Of a DNA stretch of 64,000 nucleotides, positions 1 through 11,530 are shown piece by piece. The stretch covers positions 62,001-126,000 of the forward strand of contig JAFBIR010000006.1 in NCBI GenBank assembly GCA_021531385.1. The letters run 5' to 3'. The notes under the pieces are model-generated. The model ran no database searches. It saw nothing but the letters and a program-made list of their open reading frames with translations, and had not been told where the DNA came from. The translations under genes were made by a program, and so were the position numbers. Position 1 is the first letter of the stretch; each line of letters starts with the position of its first letter. Source of the DNA: Parabacteroides distasonis (lineage in GTDB: Bacteria > Bacteroidota > Bacteroidia > Bacteroidales > Tannerellaceae).

Positions 1-324
1 ACCGGCACCTATCCCTGGAACAATCCGACCTTCTTCACGGAGCACAGCCCGCTCTTTCAAGCCGACAAGATCAACACGCCGTTGCTGTTGATCCATGGGA
101 ATGCCGACACCAACGTACCTGTGGGTGAGAGCATCCAGATGTTCGCCGCCTTGAAGATCTTGGGCAAGGAGGTAGCGTTCGTGCAGGTGGATGGTGAGAA
201 TCATGGCGTGGCCGACTACACCAAGCGGCTCGGTTGGCACAACAGCATCTTCGCCTGGTTTGCCAAATGGCTGAAAGAGGAACCGGAGTGGTGGGAAGCG
301 CTCTATCCAACCCGAGAGCTGTAG
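1..324 (+). CDS. S9 family (prolyl oligopeptidase-like) peptidase, C-terminal end only
   Basis: The reading frame is open from the first base, so the gene begins outside the window; only about 107 C-terminal residues are visible. They have the end of an alpha/beta-hydrolase peptidase domain: a beta strand running into LLLIHGNADTNVP, where the Asp is the expected acidic member of the catalytic triad, and downstream DGENHG, where the His is the expected triad base. In S9 peptidases of Bacteroidetes this spacing is typical, and such enzymes cleave short peptides in the periplasm. The catalytic Ser and the beta-propeller would lie upstream and cannot be seen. The stop is followed after 3 bases by the MFS transporter, so they are probably co-transcribed. 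A related acyl-aminoacyl peptidase cannot be excluded. Confidence 0.85.
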   Translation, partial: TGTYPWNNPTFFTEHSPLFQADKINTPLLLIHGNADTNVPVGESIQMFAALKILGKEVAFVQVDGENHGVADYTKRLGWHNSIFAWFAKWLKEEPEWWEALYPTREL

Positions 325-327
325 GCG

Positions 328-1494
328 ATGAGAAGGAACCTGATCGCCCTCTACCTCATCAAGCTCTCCAAGTGGTTCTCCTTGGTGATGCCGATCATCG
401 TGCTCTTCTACGAGGAGCAGGGCTTGGGGCTGCATGAGGTGTTCGTCTTGAAGAGTGTCTATTCGGTGGCCGCGGTGACTTTGGAGATTCCCTCGGGCTA
501 CTTAGCGGATGTCTGGGGACGCAAACGCTGCCTCCTTTGGGGCAGCGTGCTCTTCTTCCTGGGCTACCTGCTCTACTCCTTCACCGGGGCCTTCGCTGCC
601 TTCCTCTGCGCGGAACTGCTTTTGGGTGCGGGACAGACCTTGGTGAACGGAGCCGACTCTGCCCTGCTCTATGACACCGCTGTCCATCACCAAGCGGAGC
701 CACATTACCTGCGCTACGAAGGTCGGTTGACCATGATCGGCAACTTTGCGGAGGCTATCGCCGGCATCTTCGGAGGTCTCTTGGCCGCCTACTCCCTTCG
801 CTTCCCCTTCTATGGGCAGGCGATCGTGGCCTTTATCGGCATACCCGCAGCCTTGGCCATCCGGGAGTATAACCACAGCGGAGCCGTGCGCAATCCCGCA
901 AGTGAGATCGTCCGCATCATCCGCTATTCCTTAGGTGAGAACCGGGCGCTACGCTACAACATCCTTTTCTCCGGCATCATCGGAGCGGCCACGCTGACCA
1001 TGGCTTGGTTCGTGCAACCCCTCCTGATGCAGCTGGAAACCCCCACCTCCTACTATGGCGTGATCTGGACAGTGCTCAACCTGACCGTGGGCATCGCCGC
1101 CCTCTATTCCGACCGGGTGGAGCACGCACTGGGGATGCGGCGTTCCAACGGATTGATCCTGCTCGTGATCGTCGGAGGCTATGCCGCTTTGGCGCTGTTG
1201 CCGCTCACCTATGCTTGCTTGGCGATCCTTTTCTTCTTCTATGTGGTCAGAGGATTCGCCACCCCCATCCTCAAAGGGTATATCAACCAGATGACCTTCT
1301 CGGAGATGCGAGCCACGGTGCTCTCCATCCGTAACTTCATCATCCGGTTGCTCTTCGCGGCGATCGCCCCCTTCATTGGATGGCTGCATGATGCCTACTC
1401 TTTGCGGGTCGCTTTGCTGATTTCCGCCTTGATTATAGGCATACCCGGATTTTTATGCTTAGTTTTGCAATTCAGATTAAAACACATTAAATAA
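328..1494 (+). CDS. MFS transporter
   Basis: A 388-residue hydrophobic protein with about 12 predicted membrane spans and the length of a standard major facilitator superfamily carrier. The loop between helices 2 and 3 reads GYLADVWGRKR, the MFS motif A (GxxxDxxGRR/K) that gates the cytoplasmic side. Residues 1-170 and 200-388 look like the two six-helix halves, with a short charged central loop. The substrate cannot be read from sequence; no family-specific signature was recognised. It sits between a peptidase gene (3-base gap) and a beta-galactosidase gene (6-base gap), so import or export of a peptide or sugar breakdown product is a reasonable inference, not an observation. Confidence 0.85.
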   Translation: MRRNLIALYLIKLSKWFSLVMPIIVLFYEEQGLGLHEVFVLKSVYSVAAVTLEIPSGYLADVWGRKRCLLWGSVLFFLGYLLYSFTGAFAAFLCAELLLGAGQTLVNGADSALLYDTAVHHQAEPHYLRYEGRLTMIGNFAEAIAGIFGGLLAAYSLRFPFYGQAIVAFIGIPAALAIREYNHSGAVRNPASEIVRIIRYSLGENRALRYNILFSGIIGAATLTMAWFVQPLLMQLETPTSYYGVIWTVLNLTVGIAALYSDRVEHALGMRRSNGLILLVIVGGYAALALLPLTYACLAILFFFYVVRGFATPILKGYINQMTFSEMRATVLSIRNFIIRLLFAAIAPFIGWLHDAYSLRVALLISALIIGIPGFLCLVLQFRLKHIK

Positions 1495-4611
<3,117 letters not shown>

Positions 4612-4635
4612 ACCGCTCGTTTCGATCCTACTAAT

Positions 4636-4673
4636 AAAGGACGCTCCCACAATCCATCCGGAGCGTCCTTTTT
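4636..4673 (+). terminator. Rho-independent terminator after the beta-galactosidase gene
   Basis: A perfect 12-bp stem (AAAGGACGCTCC at 4636-4647 with its complement at 4660-4671), a 12-base loop and a run of five T at 4669-4673. It lies 24 bases after the stop codon, so it ends the peptidase-MFS-galactosidase transcript and insulates the next gene. Confidence 0.9.
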
Positions 4674-4692
4674 ATTTCTGTTTAAACGCAGT

Positions 4693-4854
4693 TTAACGTG
4701 AGTTCGATATAAGGTAAGCATCCGAAGAAAAAGCTCCCGCAGCTCGCGGGAAGATTTCGCAGAATTAGAATGACTATTCAACAAGAAAAGATTATCTTTG
4801 CGCTTTAACTATCGATCCTCTCCCCGAAAAAGGATTATGTCGAACTCACGTTAA
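4693..4854. repeat. 162-bp segment bounded by 20-bp inverted repeats (candidate invertible promoter or MITE)
   Basis: The left arm TTAACGTGAGTTCGATATAA (4693-4712) and the right arm (4835-4854) are reverse complements with one mismatch. The 122 bases between them contain a Bacteroidetes -7 box (TATCTTTG, 4793-4800) pointing toward the glycosidase gene that starts 21 bases after the right arm. A terminator lies just left of the element. This is the layout of phase-variable promoters in Bacteroidales; a short non-autonomous transposon with terminal inverted repeats would look the same. No target-site duplication is evident. Confidence 0.6.
4793..4800 (+). promoter_or_regulatory. Candidate promoter -7 box inside the inverted-repeat segment
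   Basis: TATCTTTG fits the Bacteroidetes -7 consensus TAnnTTTG. No good -33 TTTG is found 19-21 bases upstream, so the call rests on one box. Transcription would start near 4807, inside the segment, and run through the right arm into the gene at 4875; inversion of the segment would turn it away. Confidence 0.5.
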
Positions 4855-4874
4855 TACAAAAAAACAGCGTGTTT

Positions 4875-5966
4875 ATGAATATCGTGAAACAATCCGTTCA
4901 TTTTCTATGGACAGCTATGCTGTGCATAGCCTGTACCCAATCTTCTGGTAGTAAGCAAGAACCGCAAAGTATCAACGACGAGCAGGAGTTGCAACGCATT
5001 TACGAGGAGGTCAAGACTCCCTATAAATATGGAGTCGTCGTACGTCCTGACGAAAACAGCGAAATGGTAGATAGCCCAACTGTTTTTCGGCAAGGCAATC
5101 GTTGGCTGATGACCTATGTCCAATATGACGGACGAGGCTATGAGACTTGGCTGGCCGAAAGCGACGACCTGTTGGCATGGAAGACGTTAGGAAAGGTACT
5201 CTCCTTTGCGGAAGAGGGATGGGACAAGGATCAACGAGGGGGATACCCCGCCTTGCAGGACTATGACTGGGATGGAAGCTATACGTTGAACCCCCACGAG
5301 GGACAATACTGGATGTCCTATCTGGGCTCAGCCACTCCCGGCTATGAGGGGTTGCCCATCAGTATCGGTATCGCCAGTACATCGGAAGATCCTTCGGTGG
5401 CGCATGAGTGGAAGACGTATGACAGTCCGATTCTCGCCTACGATGATGCGGAGGCTAAGGCGTGGGAAAGCCGCTCTCCCTACAAAAGCACCATCTATCA
5501 AGCCGATTTCCAGGGACACCCCTTCGTGCTTTTCTACAACGCCGCAGAACAGGTGGGTGAAAAGGATGTGCGGGAGAAAATTGGCATTGCTTACAGCGAT
5601 GACATGAAACATTGGACGCGCTATGCGGGGAATCCTGTGCTGGCTCACGACACGAAAGGAACGATCACCGGCGATGCGCAACTGACACGCATGGGTGACT
5701 GGTGGGTGATGTTCTTCTATTCAGCGTTTGATCCCACCTATCCTTATACCACCTACGACTCCTTTGCGATCAGCCACGACTTGGTGAATTGGAAAGAGTG
5801 GAAAGGGGAGCGATTGATCTATCCGTCTGAGTCTTACGATGCGCTCTATGCCCACAAGCCTTTCGTAATGAAACATGATGGCATTGTCTATCATTACTAC
5901 TGCGCTGTAGATAAGAGCGGGTATCGCACAATCGCACTTGCCACAAGCAAGGAAATAAAGCATTAA
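4875..5966 (+). CDS. Lipoprotein beta-propeller glycosidase (GH43/GH130-like)
   Basis: A 363-residue lipoprotein; an in-frame GTG two codons earlier (4869) is possible, but the ATG at 4875 gives a compact signal peptide ending in the lipobox LCIAC, so the mature protein is lipid-anchored at Cys. Repeated blades of the type SPTVFRQGNRWLMTY, ...WLAESDDLLAW, GIAYSDDMKHWTRY and FAISHDLVNWKEW are the signature of the five-bladed beta-propeller shared by GH32/43/62/68 and GH117/130. Conserved acidic residues are present, but I cannot assign the family or substrate. It is separated from the beta-galactosidase by a terminator and a promoter inside an inverted-repeat segment, so it is probably controlled on its own. 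Confidence 0.75.
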   Translation: MNIVKQSVHFLWTAMLCIACTQSSGSKQEPQSINDEQELQRIYEEVKTPYKYGVVVRPDENSEMVDSPTVFRQGNRWLMTYVQYDGRGYETWLAESDDLLAWKTLGKVLSFAEEGWDKDQRGGYPALQDYDWDGSYTLNPHEGQYWMSYLGSATPGYEGLPISIGIASTSEDPSVAHEWKTYDSPILAYDDAEAKAWESRSPYKSTIYQADFQGHPFVLFYNAAEQVGEKDVREKIGIAYSDDMKHWTRYAGNPVLAHDTKGTITGDAQLTRMGDWWVMFFYSAFDPTYPYTTYDSFAISHDLVNWKEWKGERLIYPSESYDALYAHKPFVMKHDGIVYHYYCAVDKSGYRTIALATSKEIKH

Positions 5967-5983
5967 AAAGGTAACAAACAATA

Positions 5984-5999
5984 GAAGATAATTATCTTC
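5984..5999. promoter_or_regulatory. 16-bp perfect palindrome before ygiQ
   Basis: GAAGATAATTATCTTC reads identically on both strands and ends 5 bases before the ATG at 6005. It could be a dimer-binding operator or a short hairpin controlling translation. Its right half also resembles a weak -7 box. Function is inferred only from symmetry and position. Confidence 0.4.
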
Positions 6000-6004
6000 G
6001 CAAC

Positions 6005-7822
6005 ATGAAAACGTATAGATTGAATGATTGGTTGCCAACTACCAAGAAAGAGGTGGAGGCAAGAGGCTGGGAACAACTGGACGTGATTCTTTTTTCTGGC
6101 GACGCTTACGTGGATCATCCCTCATTCGGTGCGGCAGTCATAGGCCGGGTGCTGGAGGCAGAAGGGCTGAAGGTTGCCATCGTTCCCCAACCTGATTGGC
6201 GAGGCGACTACCGAGATTTCAAGAAGTTAGGTGTTCCTCGCTTGTTCTTCGGCGTCTCTCCTGGAGCGATGGACTCCATGATTAACCACTATACGGCCAA
6301 CAAACGCAAACGAAGCGACGATGCATACACACCGGATCGCCGACCAGGCATGCGCCCCGACTATCCCAGCATTGTCTATGCGCGCATCTTGAAGGAGCTT
6401 TACCCGGAGGTGCCAGTGGTGTTGGGCGGTATCGAGGCCTCGCTTCGCCGACTGACCCACTACGATTATTGGCAAGACCAGTTGCGACCGGGTATCTTGG
6501 TGGACAGTCCCGCCGACCTGTTGATCTATGGCATGGGTGAGCAACCGATCCGGGAGTTGGTGCGTCGCCTGCAAGCAGGGGAATCATTCCAATCACTCCA
6601 TGACATTCGACAAACCGTTTACCTGACCAATGATAGTCCTGTTGCCCAAGCAGATGATATTCAGCTCTTCTCGCATGAGGAGTGCTTGAAGGATAAACTG
6701 AAACAGGCCAAAAACTTCCGACATATCGAAGAGGAATCGAACAAATTGCACGCCGCTCGCCTGCTGCAATGCGTAGGTCGGCAGACGTTAGTCGTGAATC
6801 CTCCTTTCCCGCCGATGACAGAGGCTGAAATAGATGCCTCATTCGACCTACCCTATACGCGCCTTCCCCATCCGAAATACAAAGGGAAGGTGATCCCAGC
6901 GTTTGAGATGATCAAATTCTCTGTGAATGTGCATCGAGGATGCTTCGGTGGTTGTGCTTTTTGCACAATCTCGGCGCACCAAGGCAAATTCATTGCTTCT
7001 CGTAGCCAAGCCTCTATCCTTCGGGAGGTGAAAGCGATCACAGAAATGCCTGATTTCAAGGGCTACCTGAGCGACTTGGGCGGGCCTTCCGCCAATATGT
7101 ACCGTATGAAGGGACGGGATAGCCGCATCTGTGCCCAGTGCAAAAAGCCCTCCTGCGTGGCTCCGACGGTTTGCAAGAACCTGAATGCCGACCACACCCC
7201 ACTCTTAGAACTGTATGCGGCAGTAGATCGCTTGCCGGGCATCAAGAAGAGTTTTATCGGGAGTGGCGTGCGTTATGACTTGCTGCTCCATCGCTACGAT
7301 GATGATCGGCTGAACCAATCAGCGCATCGCTATATGGAGGAACTCATTGCCCGCCATGTATCGGGCCGACTCAAAGTAGCGCCGGAACATACCGCTGAAT
7401 CGGTATTGCGATTGATGCGCAAGCCCTCGTTCAGTCTCTTTGGACAGTTCAAACAGGTGTTCGATCGGGTGAACCGGCAGCATGGATTGAACCAACAGTT
7501 GATTCCTTACTTCATCTCCAGCCACCCGGGTTGTACCGAGGAGGACATGGCTGAATTGGCGGCGATCACCAAACAATTACATTTCCAACTGGAGCAGGTG
7601 CAAGACTTCACGCCCACCCCAATGACATTAGCCACGGAAATTTACTACACGGGGTATCATCCCTATACATTGGAAAAGGTTTACACGGCACGCACGCAAG
7701 CGCAAAAGTTGGCGCAACGGCAGTTCTTCTTCTGGTATAAACCGGAATGTCGCCAGCCGATTCTTAGGGAGTTGCAACGAATGGGAAGGAAAGATTTAGC
7801 GCAGAAACTCTTCTATAAATGA
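6005..7822 (+). CDS. YgiQ family radical SAM protein
   Basis: A 605-residue radical SAM enzyme of the YgiQ (UPF0313) family. The radical SAM cluster motif CxxxCxxC is in HRGCFGGCAFCTISAHQG (about residues 315-330), preceded by an N-terminal B12-binding-like Rossmann region (residues 20-230, with LGGIEASLRRLTHYDYW) that is diagnostic of YgiQ. A further cysteine set (CAQCKKPSC...C) follows near residue 380 and may hold an extra cluster. The reaction carried out by YgiQ proteins is not established. Start at 6005 is the first ATG and gives the usual family N-terminus (NDWLPTTKKEV). It is convergent with ridA. Confidence 0.92.
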   Translation: MKTYRLNDWLPTTKKEVEARGWEQLDVILFSGDAYVDHPSFGAAVIGRVLEAEGLKVAIVPQPDWRGDYRDFKKLGVPRLFFGVSPGAMDSMINHYTANKRKRSDDAYTPDRRPGMRPDYPSIVYARILKELYPEVPVVLGGIEASLRRLTHYDYWQDQLRPGILVDSPADLLIYGMGEQPIRELVRRLQAGESFQSLHDIRQTVYLTNDSPVAQADDIQLFSHEECLKDKLKQAKNFRHIEEESNKLHAARLLQCVGRQTLVVNPPFPPMTEAEIDASFDLPYTRLPHPKYKGKVIPAFEMIKFSVNVHRGCFGGCAFCTISAHQGKFIASRSQASILREVKAITEMPDFKGYLSDLGGPSANMYRMKGRDSRICAQCKKPSCVAPTVCKNLNADHTPLLELYAAVDRLPGIKKSFIGSGVRYDLLLHRYDDDRLNQSAHRYMEELIARHVSGRLKVAPEHTAESVLRLMRKPSFSLFGQFKQVFDRVNRQHGLNQQLIPYFISSHPGCTEEDMAELAAITKQLHFQLEQVQDFTPTPMTLATEIYYTGYHPYTLEKVYTARTQAQKLAQRQFFFWYKPECRQPILRELQRMGRKDLAQKLFYK

Positions 7823-7880
7823 GGATTGAGGAATGAGGAATGAGGACTATTTAATTCCTAATTCCTCATTTCTAATTCCT
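7822..7880. terminator. Hairpin between convergent ygiQ and ridA, probable bidirectional terminator
   Basis: Arms at 7822-7841 and 7861-7880 are complementary at 17 of 20 positions, including ten in a row next to the loop. There is no strong T-run on either side, so intrinsic termination is plausible, not certain. The hairpin fills the 61-base gap between two genes that face each other. Confidence 0.5.
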
Positions 7881-7883
7881 AAG

Positions 7884-8261
7884 TTAGACGACAGCGATCA
7901 CCTCAACCTCTACCAAGGCATTCTTCGGGAGAGTCTTGACAGCAACAGCAGAACGGGCGGGGAAAGTGCCCTCAAACTGCGCGGCATACACTTCGTTCAT
8001 AGCCGCAAAATCACCCATATCAGCCAAAAAGACCGTGGTCTTCACCACATTGTCCATCGTCAAACCAGCCTCCGTCAAGATTGCCTTCACGTTCTTGAAC
8101 GCTTGTGCGGTCTGCTCCTTCACGCCACCTTCGGGAAACTGACCCGTTGCGGGATCCAAACCTAACTGACCTGAAGCGAATAACATATTACCAGCCTGCA
8201 CAGCTTGGCTATAAGGACCGATAGCTGCCGGCGCATTCTTTGTCGCAATAATCTTTTTCAT
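7884..8261 (-). CDS. ridA: RidA family reactive enamine/imine deaminase
   Basis: A 125-residue YjgF/YER057c/UK114 protein of exactly family length. RidA hydrolyses reactive enamine/imine intermediates released by PLP enzymes such as threonine dehydratase to stable 2-oxoacids, protecting other PLP enzymes. Family blocks are visible: N-terminal KNAPAAIGPYSQAV, the central LTEAGLTMDNVVKTTVFLADM, and C-terminal ARSAVAVKTLPKNALVEVEVIAV, whose Arg binds the substrate carboxylate. The protein forms a trimer with active sites between subunits in known structures. It starts 27 bases after the rRNA methylase stop on the same strand, so may share its transcript. Confidence 0.95.
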   Translation of the reverse strand: MKKIIATKNAPAAIGPYSQAVQAGNMLFASGQLGLDPATGQFPEGGVKEQTAQAFKNVKAILTEAGLTMDNVVKTTVFLADMGDFAAMNEVYAAQFEGTFPARSAVAVKTLPKNALVEVEVIAVV

Positions 8262-8288
8262 CTCTTTCTATTTTATAATGATTATATG

Positions 8289-9038
8289 TTAGATCATTCC
8301 TTTATGCATACGTTGACGTACCACCTCGTAGATCATGACCGACGAGGCCACGGAGACATTCAGTGAGCTTATGGAACCAAAGAGCGGGATACGTACGATC
8401 TGGTCACAAAGGCGCAGATTCTCCGGAGAGACACCCGTATCCTCCGCACCCATCACGATCGCCACCGGACCATCGTAAGGTATCGCCGTGTAGCACTCCG
8501 CTCCCTTTTCACTGGCCGCATATACCTTAACGCCACTCTGCTGCAAGAAACGGATCGCTTGATGAATGGAATTCTCCTTACACACAGGTAAAGTATGCAA
8601 AGCGCCGGCCGAGGTCTTGATCGCATCGGCATTAACCGTCGCACTACCTTTAGAAGGAATCACGATAGCATCCACTCCGGCACACTCACATGTACGAGCG
8701 ATCGCACCAAAATTTCGTACATCGGTCACACCATCCAACAAGACGATAAAGGGATCCTTTCCCTGCTCATACACGAAAGGGACGATGTCTTCCAACCGTT
8801 GATACGTAATGGCCGACATGAACGCAATTACCCCTTGATGATTCTTGCGTGTGATACGATCCAAGCGTTCCTGAGGCACACGCTGTACAGGGATCGCTCT
8901 TCCCCGCAACACCTCCATCAGCTCTTTGGCCAACTCGCCCTGCAGCTCTCGCTTAATCAGGATCTTATCTATCTCTTTATCCGCCTGAATGGCCTCCATC
9001 ACGGCACGAATGCCGAATACCATCTCATTTTCCTTCAT
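8289..9038 (-). CDS. rlmB: 23S rRNA (guanosine-2'-O)-methyltransferase RlmB-like, SpoU/TrmH family
   Basis: A 249-residue SPOUT-class RNA 2'-O-methyltransferase. The N-terminal 75 residues match the SpoU substrate-binding domain (NEMVFGIRAVMEAIQA...). The C-terminal knotted domain carries the three SpoU motifs: DGVTDVRNFGAIARTCECAG (motif 1, Asn and Arg catalytic), IVMGAEDTGVS (motif 2) and IPLFGSISSLNVSVASSVMIYE (motif 3, SAM binding). This layout fits RlmB, which methylates G2251 of 23S rRNA in E. coli; other TrmH-group enzymes with different targets have the same architecture, so the target is inferred. A 36-base gap separates it from the upstream secreted-protein gene. Confidence 0.85.
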   Translation of the reverse strand: MKENEMVFGIRAVMEAIQADKEIDKILIKRELQGELAKELMEVLRGRAIPVQRVPQERLDRITRKNHQGVIAFMSAITYQRLEDIVPFVYEQGKDPFIVLLDGVTDVRNFGAIARTCECAGVDAIVIPSKGSATVNADAIKTSAGALHTLPVCKENSIHQAIRFLQQSGVKVYAASEKGAECYTAIPYDGPVAIVMGAEDTGVSPENLRLCDQIVRIPLFGSISSLNVSVASSVMIYEVVRQRMHKGMI

Positions 9039-9074
9039 CGCTATACACTTTTTATTCGTTGAATTAGTCCTTCG

Positions 9075-9785
9075 TCAATCCTTTTCCGAACGATTTACTT
9101 TCAACCGCTCCTTAGATGACTTGGATTGCTTTTGCCCTTTTTGCTCTTTTTTATCGTTTGAACGAGGAGCGAAGCGATCATCACGTTTCTCCTGCCGCTT
9201 GTCTGGCTTATAAGATGAATGCTCTTTTCCACCTTTATTCGCTTGATAGGAAGGGCGCTTCTCCTCCTGTCGTTGTTGATACCCTGGATGCTGGTGGCTC
9301 GGTTGTCCATGGAAGAAATTGTCCGGACGCATATCCGCCCACCGATAGTTCCAATAATCGTGTTCATACCGACGGCAGTCGTGGGAAGGATGCAGATGCG
9401 GATGCTTGGGGTTGGCATACCAGCCCTTGTAGTCATGAATCCGCTGTGGATACTCACGCATCAGCCGCACGTAGAGCGAAAACTGACTGGGTGTCAGGCA
9501 ACGTTGCAATTGCCGATCACGCTCCATGCGCAACTCAAAGATCTTACGAGCGGCCTTGTCCCAATAGCGATACTCCTTGCGAGCTTCCCGCTCGATCCGC
9601 TCGCCATATTTATGAATAATCCGGTGATACTCCGCTGCCTCACGGGGAGACAAACATAAAGCCTCCTCCATCCACTCGCAGTGACGACAATGAGGAGCAC
9701 CCCACTCCACATGAATCCAAAACTGGCTGAAAGCCGGCAGGCTACAAAAGATAGCCAAGAGCACTACTAAGCTGAATCGTTTCAT
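9075..9785 (-). CDS. Secreted histidine- and lysine-rich protein, function unknown
   Basis: A 236-residue protein from the ATG at 9785, where the N-terminus MKRFSLVVLLAIFCSLPAFSQ is a clean signal peptide; an upstream in-frame ATG (9797) would only add MRRE. Residues 30-115 are helical and charged with a CxxC-like pair (HCRHCEW) and a segment ending LTPSQFSLYVRLMREYPQRIHD that recalls Spy/CpxP-like periplasmic helical proteins, though I cannot claim homology. Residues 125-236 are of low complexity: first His/Tyr/Trp-rich, then Lys/Arg/Gln/Ser-rich with pI well above 10. The tail may bind metals or polyanions. It lies between recN and the rRNA methylase on the same strand. No family was recognised. 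Confidence 0.7.
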   Translation of the reverse strand: MKRFSLVVLLAIFCSLPAFSQFWIHVEWGAPHCRHCEWMEEALCLSPREAAEYHRIIHKYGERIEREARKEYRYWDKAARKIFELRMERDRQLQRCLTPSQFSLYVRLMREYPQRIHDYKGWYANPKHPHLHPSHDCRRYEHDYWNYRWADMRPDNFFHGQPSHQHPGYQQRQEEKRPSYQANKGGKEHSSYKPDKRQEKRDDRFAPRSNDKKEQKGQKQSKSSKERLKVNRSEKD

Positions 9786-9853
9786 CTCTCTTCTCATTTA
9801 AAGTTAAACACTCGATACATTTTAATCATAAGACCATTCCCTATCGAGTTGGT

Positions 9854-11518
9854 TTAAACTTTCATTCCTAATAAATCCTTAGCGTTTGCTAAAGAAGCCT
9901 CCGTCAAAGCGGATCCGCTCAACATGCGTGCCACCTCACGAACTCGTTCCTCCTTATCCAACGGACGAATACGGGTAACTGTCCGATCCTGGACATCCTC
10001 CTTATACACAAAATAATGCGCCTTGCCTTGGGCTGCTATTTGTGGCAAATGAGTGATGGCAAAGACCTGCATCTTTGAACCTAAATCCTGCATGATATGC
10101 CCCATCTTATCCGCAATATCACCCGACACACCAGTATCCACCTCATCAAAGATAATGGTGGGCAACGCCGTAAAACCAGCGATCATCGCCTTGATACAAA
10201 GCATCAATCGGGAGATCTCACCGCCAGAAGCCGTCTGCGCAACCGGTTGTATAGCCATACTCTTATTGGCTGAGAACATAAAGCGAATCTCATCCATGCC
10301 ATCGCTCTCCGGCTCCTTGCGAGGCACCACATCCACCTGGAAACGGGTATGGGGCATGCCTAACGGAGCAACCATCTCCACCAATTGCTGCGCAAAGGCA
10401 ACAGAGGCGATCTTCCGCTGCTCACTCAGCACAGAAGCCTGCTGCAACAGCTCCTTGTAAGAGTTCTGCACCTGCTTCTCCAAGGCTGCGATCTGCTCAT
10501 CGAACGAGTCTATATCCGCCAATTGCGCACGGAACTGATCCCGCAAGACGATTAACTCCTCCACAGAAGAGACCCTATGCTTTTGCTGCAACGCATAAAG
10601 CGTATCCAAACGCTCATTCACCCAGGTTAGTCGATCAGGATTAAACTCCACATCCTCGATCAAACCCTCCATCTCCGAGGCTAAATCATTCAAGTCTATG
10701 TAAGCGGAGCGTAAACGTTCAGCGATCTCCTTTGCCCGGGGGAAGTAGCGCTCCAAGGTATCCATCGAAGAGAGCGACTCTTTCAGCAACGAGACTACTC
10801 CCTGCTCCTCGCCATCCAAACAGGAACTGACTCGATAAAGTGAGCTCTTGATCTCTTCCGCATGGGATAATGTCTCTTGCTCCTGCTCCAGCTCATCCTG
10901 CTCATCGGGTTGTAGGTTTGCCTCCTCCAGCTGATCCAACTGGAAGCGAATGTAATCCTCTTCCTGCTTGCTTTGCGCCGCCCGCTCTTTCAAGTTGCTT
11001 AACTCCTTACGTAAGCCTTGATAGCGGGTATATTCCTTTTTATAAAGGATCAATAAAATCTCATTTTCCGCCATTACATCCACTACCCGAAGCTGGAAAC
11101 GATTATCTCCCAACAACAGGTTCTGGTGCTGCGAATGGATATCAATTAATTTAGTTCCTAACTCCTTGAGGATAGCGAGTGAAACTGGAGAATCGTTGAC
11201 AAAAGCACGCGACTTACCCGAAGCATATAGCTCCCGACGAAGAATACAGCTTTCGGAATCATACTCCAAATCATTATCCAAGAAGAAAGACTCTAACTGA
11301 TATTTAGAGACATCAAAAACCGCCTCGATCACACATTTATCGGCCCCCTGCTTGATGCTCTTGCCATCCGCCCGTTGCCCCAACACCAATGAAAGCGCAC
11401 CTAAGATAATGGATTTTCCCGCACCGGTCTCACCAGTAATCACGGAGAAACCTTGATCGAAATGAATATCAAGATTGTCAATCAAGACAAAGTTCTGAAT
11501 GAATAGGGACTTTAACAT
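9854..11518 (-). CDS. recN: DNA repair protein RecN
   Basis: A 554-residue SMC-like ATPase of normal RecN length, acting in recombinational repair of double-strand breaks. Walker A is GETGAGKS at residues 29-36. A long coiled-coil region fills about 150-370 (rich in E, Q, L and K, e.g. DEQDELEQEQETLSHAEE). The ABC signature TASGGEISRLMLCIKAM and Walker B TIIFDEVDTGVSGD follow in the C-terminal lobe, with the H-loop (AITHLPQIAAQG). It begins 12 bases after the porD-like gene, in the dnaN-led run of minus-strand genes, an order common in Bacteroidales. Confidence 0.96.
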   Translation of the reverse strand: MLKSLFIQNFVLIDNLDIHFDQGFSVITGETGAGKSIILGALSLVLGQRADGKSIKQGADKCVIEAVFDVSKYQLESFFLDNDLEYDSESCILRRELYASGKSRAFVNDSPVSLAILKELGTKLIDIHSQHQNLLLGDNRFQLRVVDVMAENEILLILYKKEYTRYQGLRKELSNLKERAAQSKQEEDYIRFQLDQLEEANLQPDEQDELEQEQETLSHAEEIKSSLYRVSSCLDGEEQGVVSLLKESLSSMDTLERYFPRAKEIAERLRSAYIDLNDLASEMEGLIEDVEFNPDRLTWVNERLDTLYALQQKHRVSSVEELIVLRDQFRAQLADIDSFDEQIAALEKQVQNSYKELLQQASVLSEQRKIASVAFAQQLVEMVAPLGMPHTRFQVDVVPRKEPESDGMDEIRFMFSANKSMAIQPVAQTASGGEISRLMLCIKAMIAGFTALPTIIFDEVDTGVSGDIADKMGHIMQDLGSKMQVFAITHLPQIAAQGKAHYFVYKEDVQDRTVTRIRPLDKEERVREVARMLSGSALTEASLANAKDLLGMKV

Positions 11519-11530
11519 AGCTCGTTCAAT

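Noticed and set aside
4693-4854. Insertion sequence
   Set aside because: Terminal inverted repeats are present but the 162-bp unit has no transposase frame and no visible target duplication; only a MITE or inverton remains possible.
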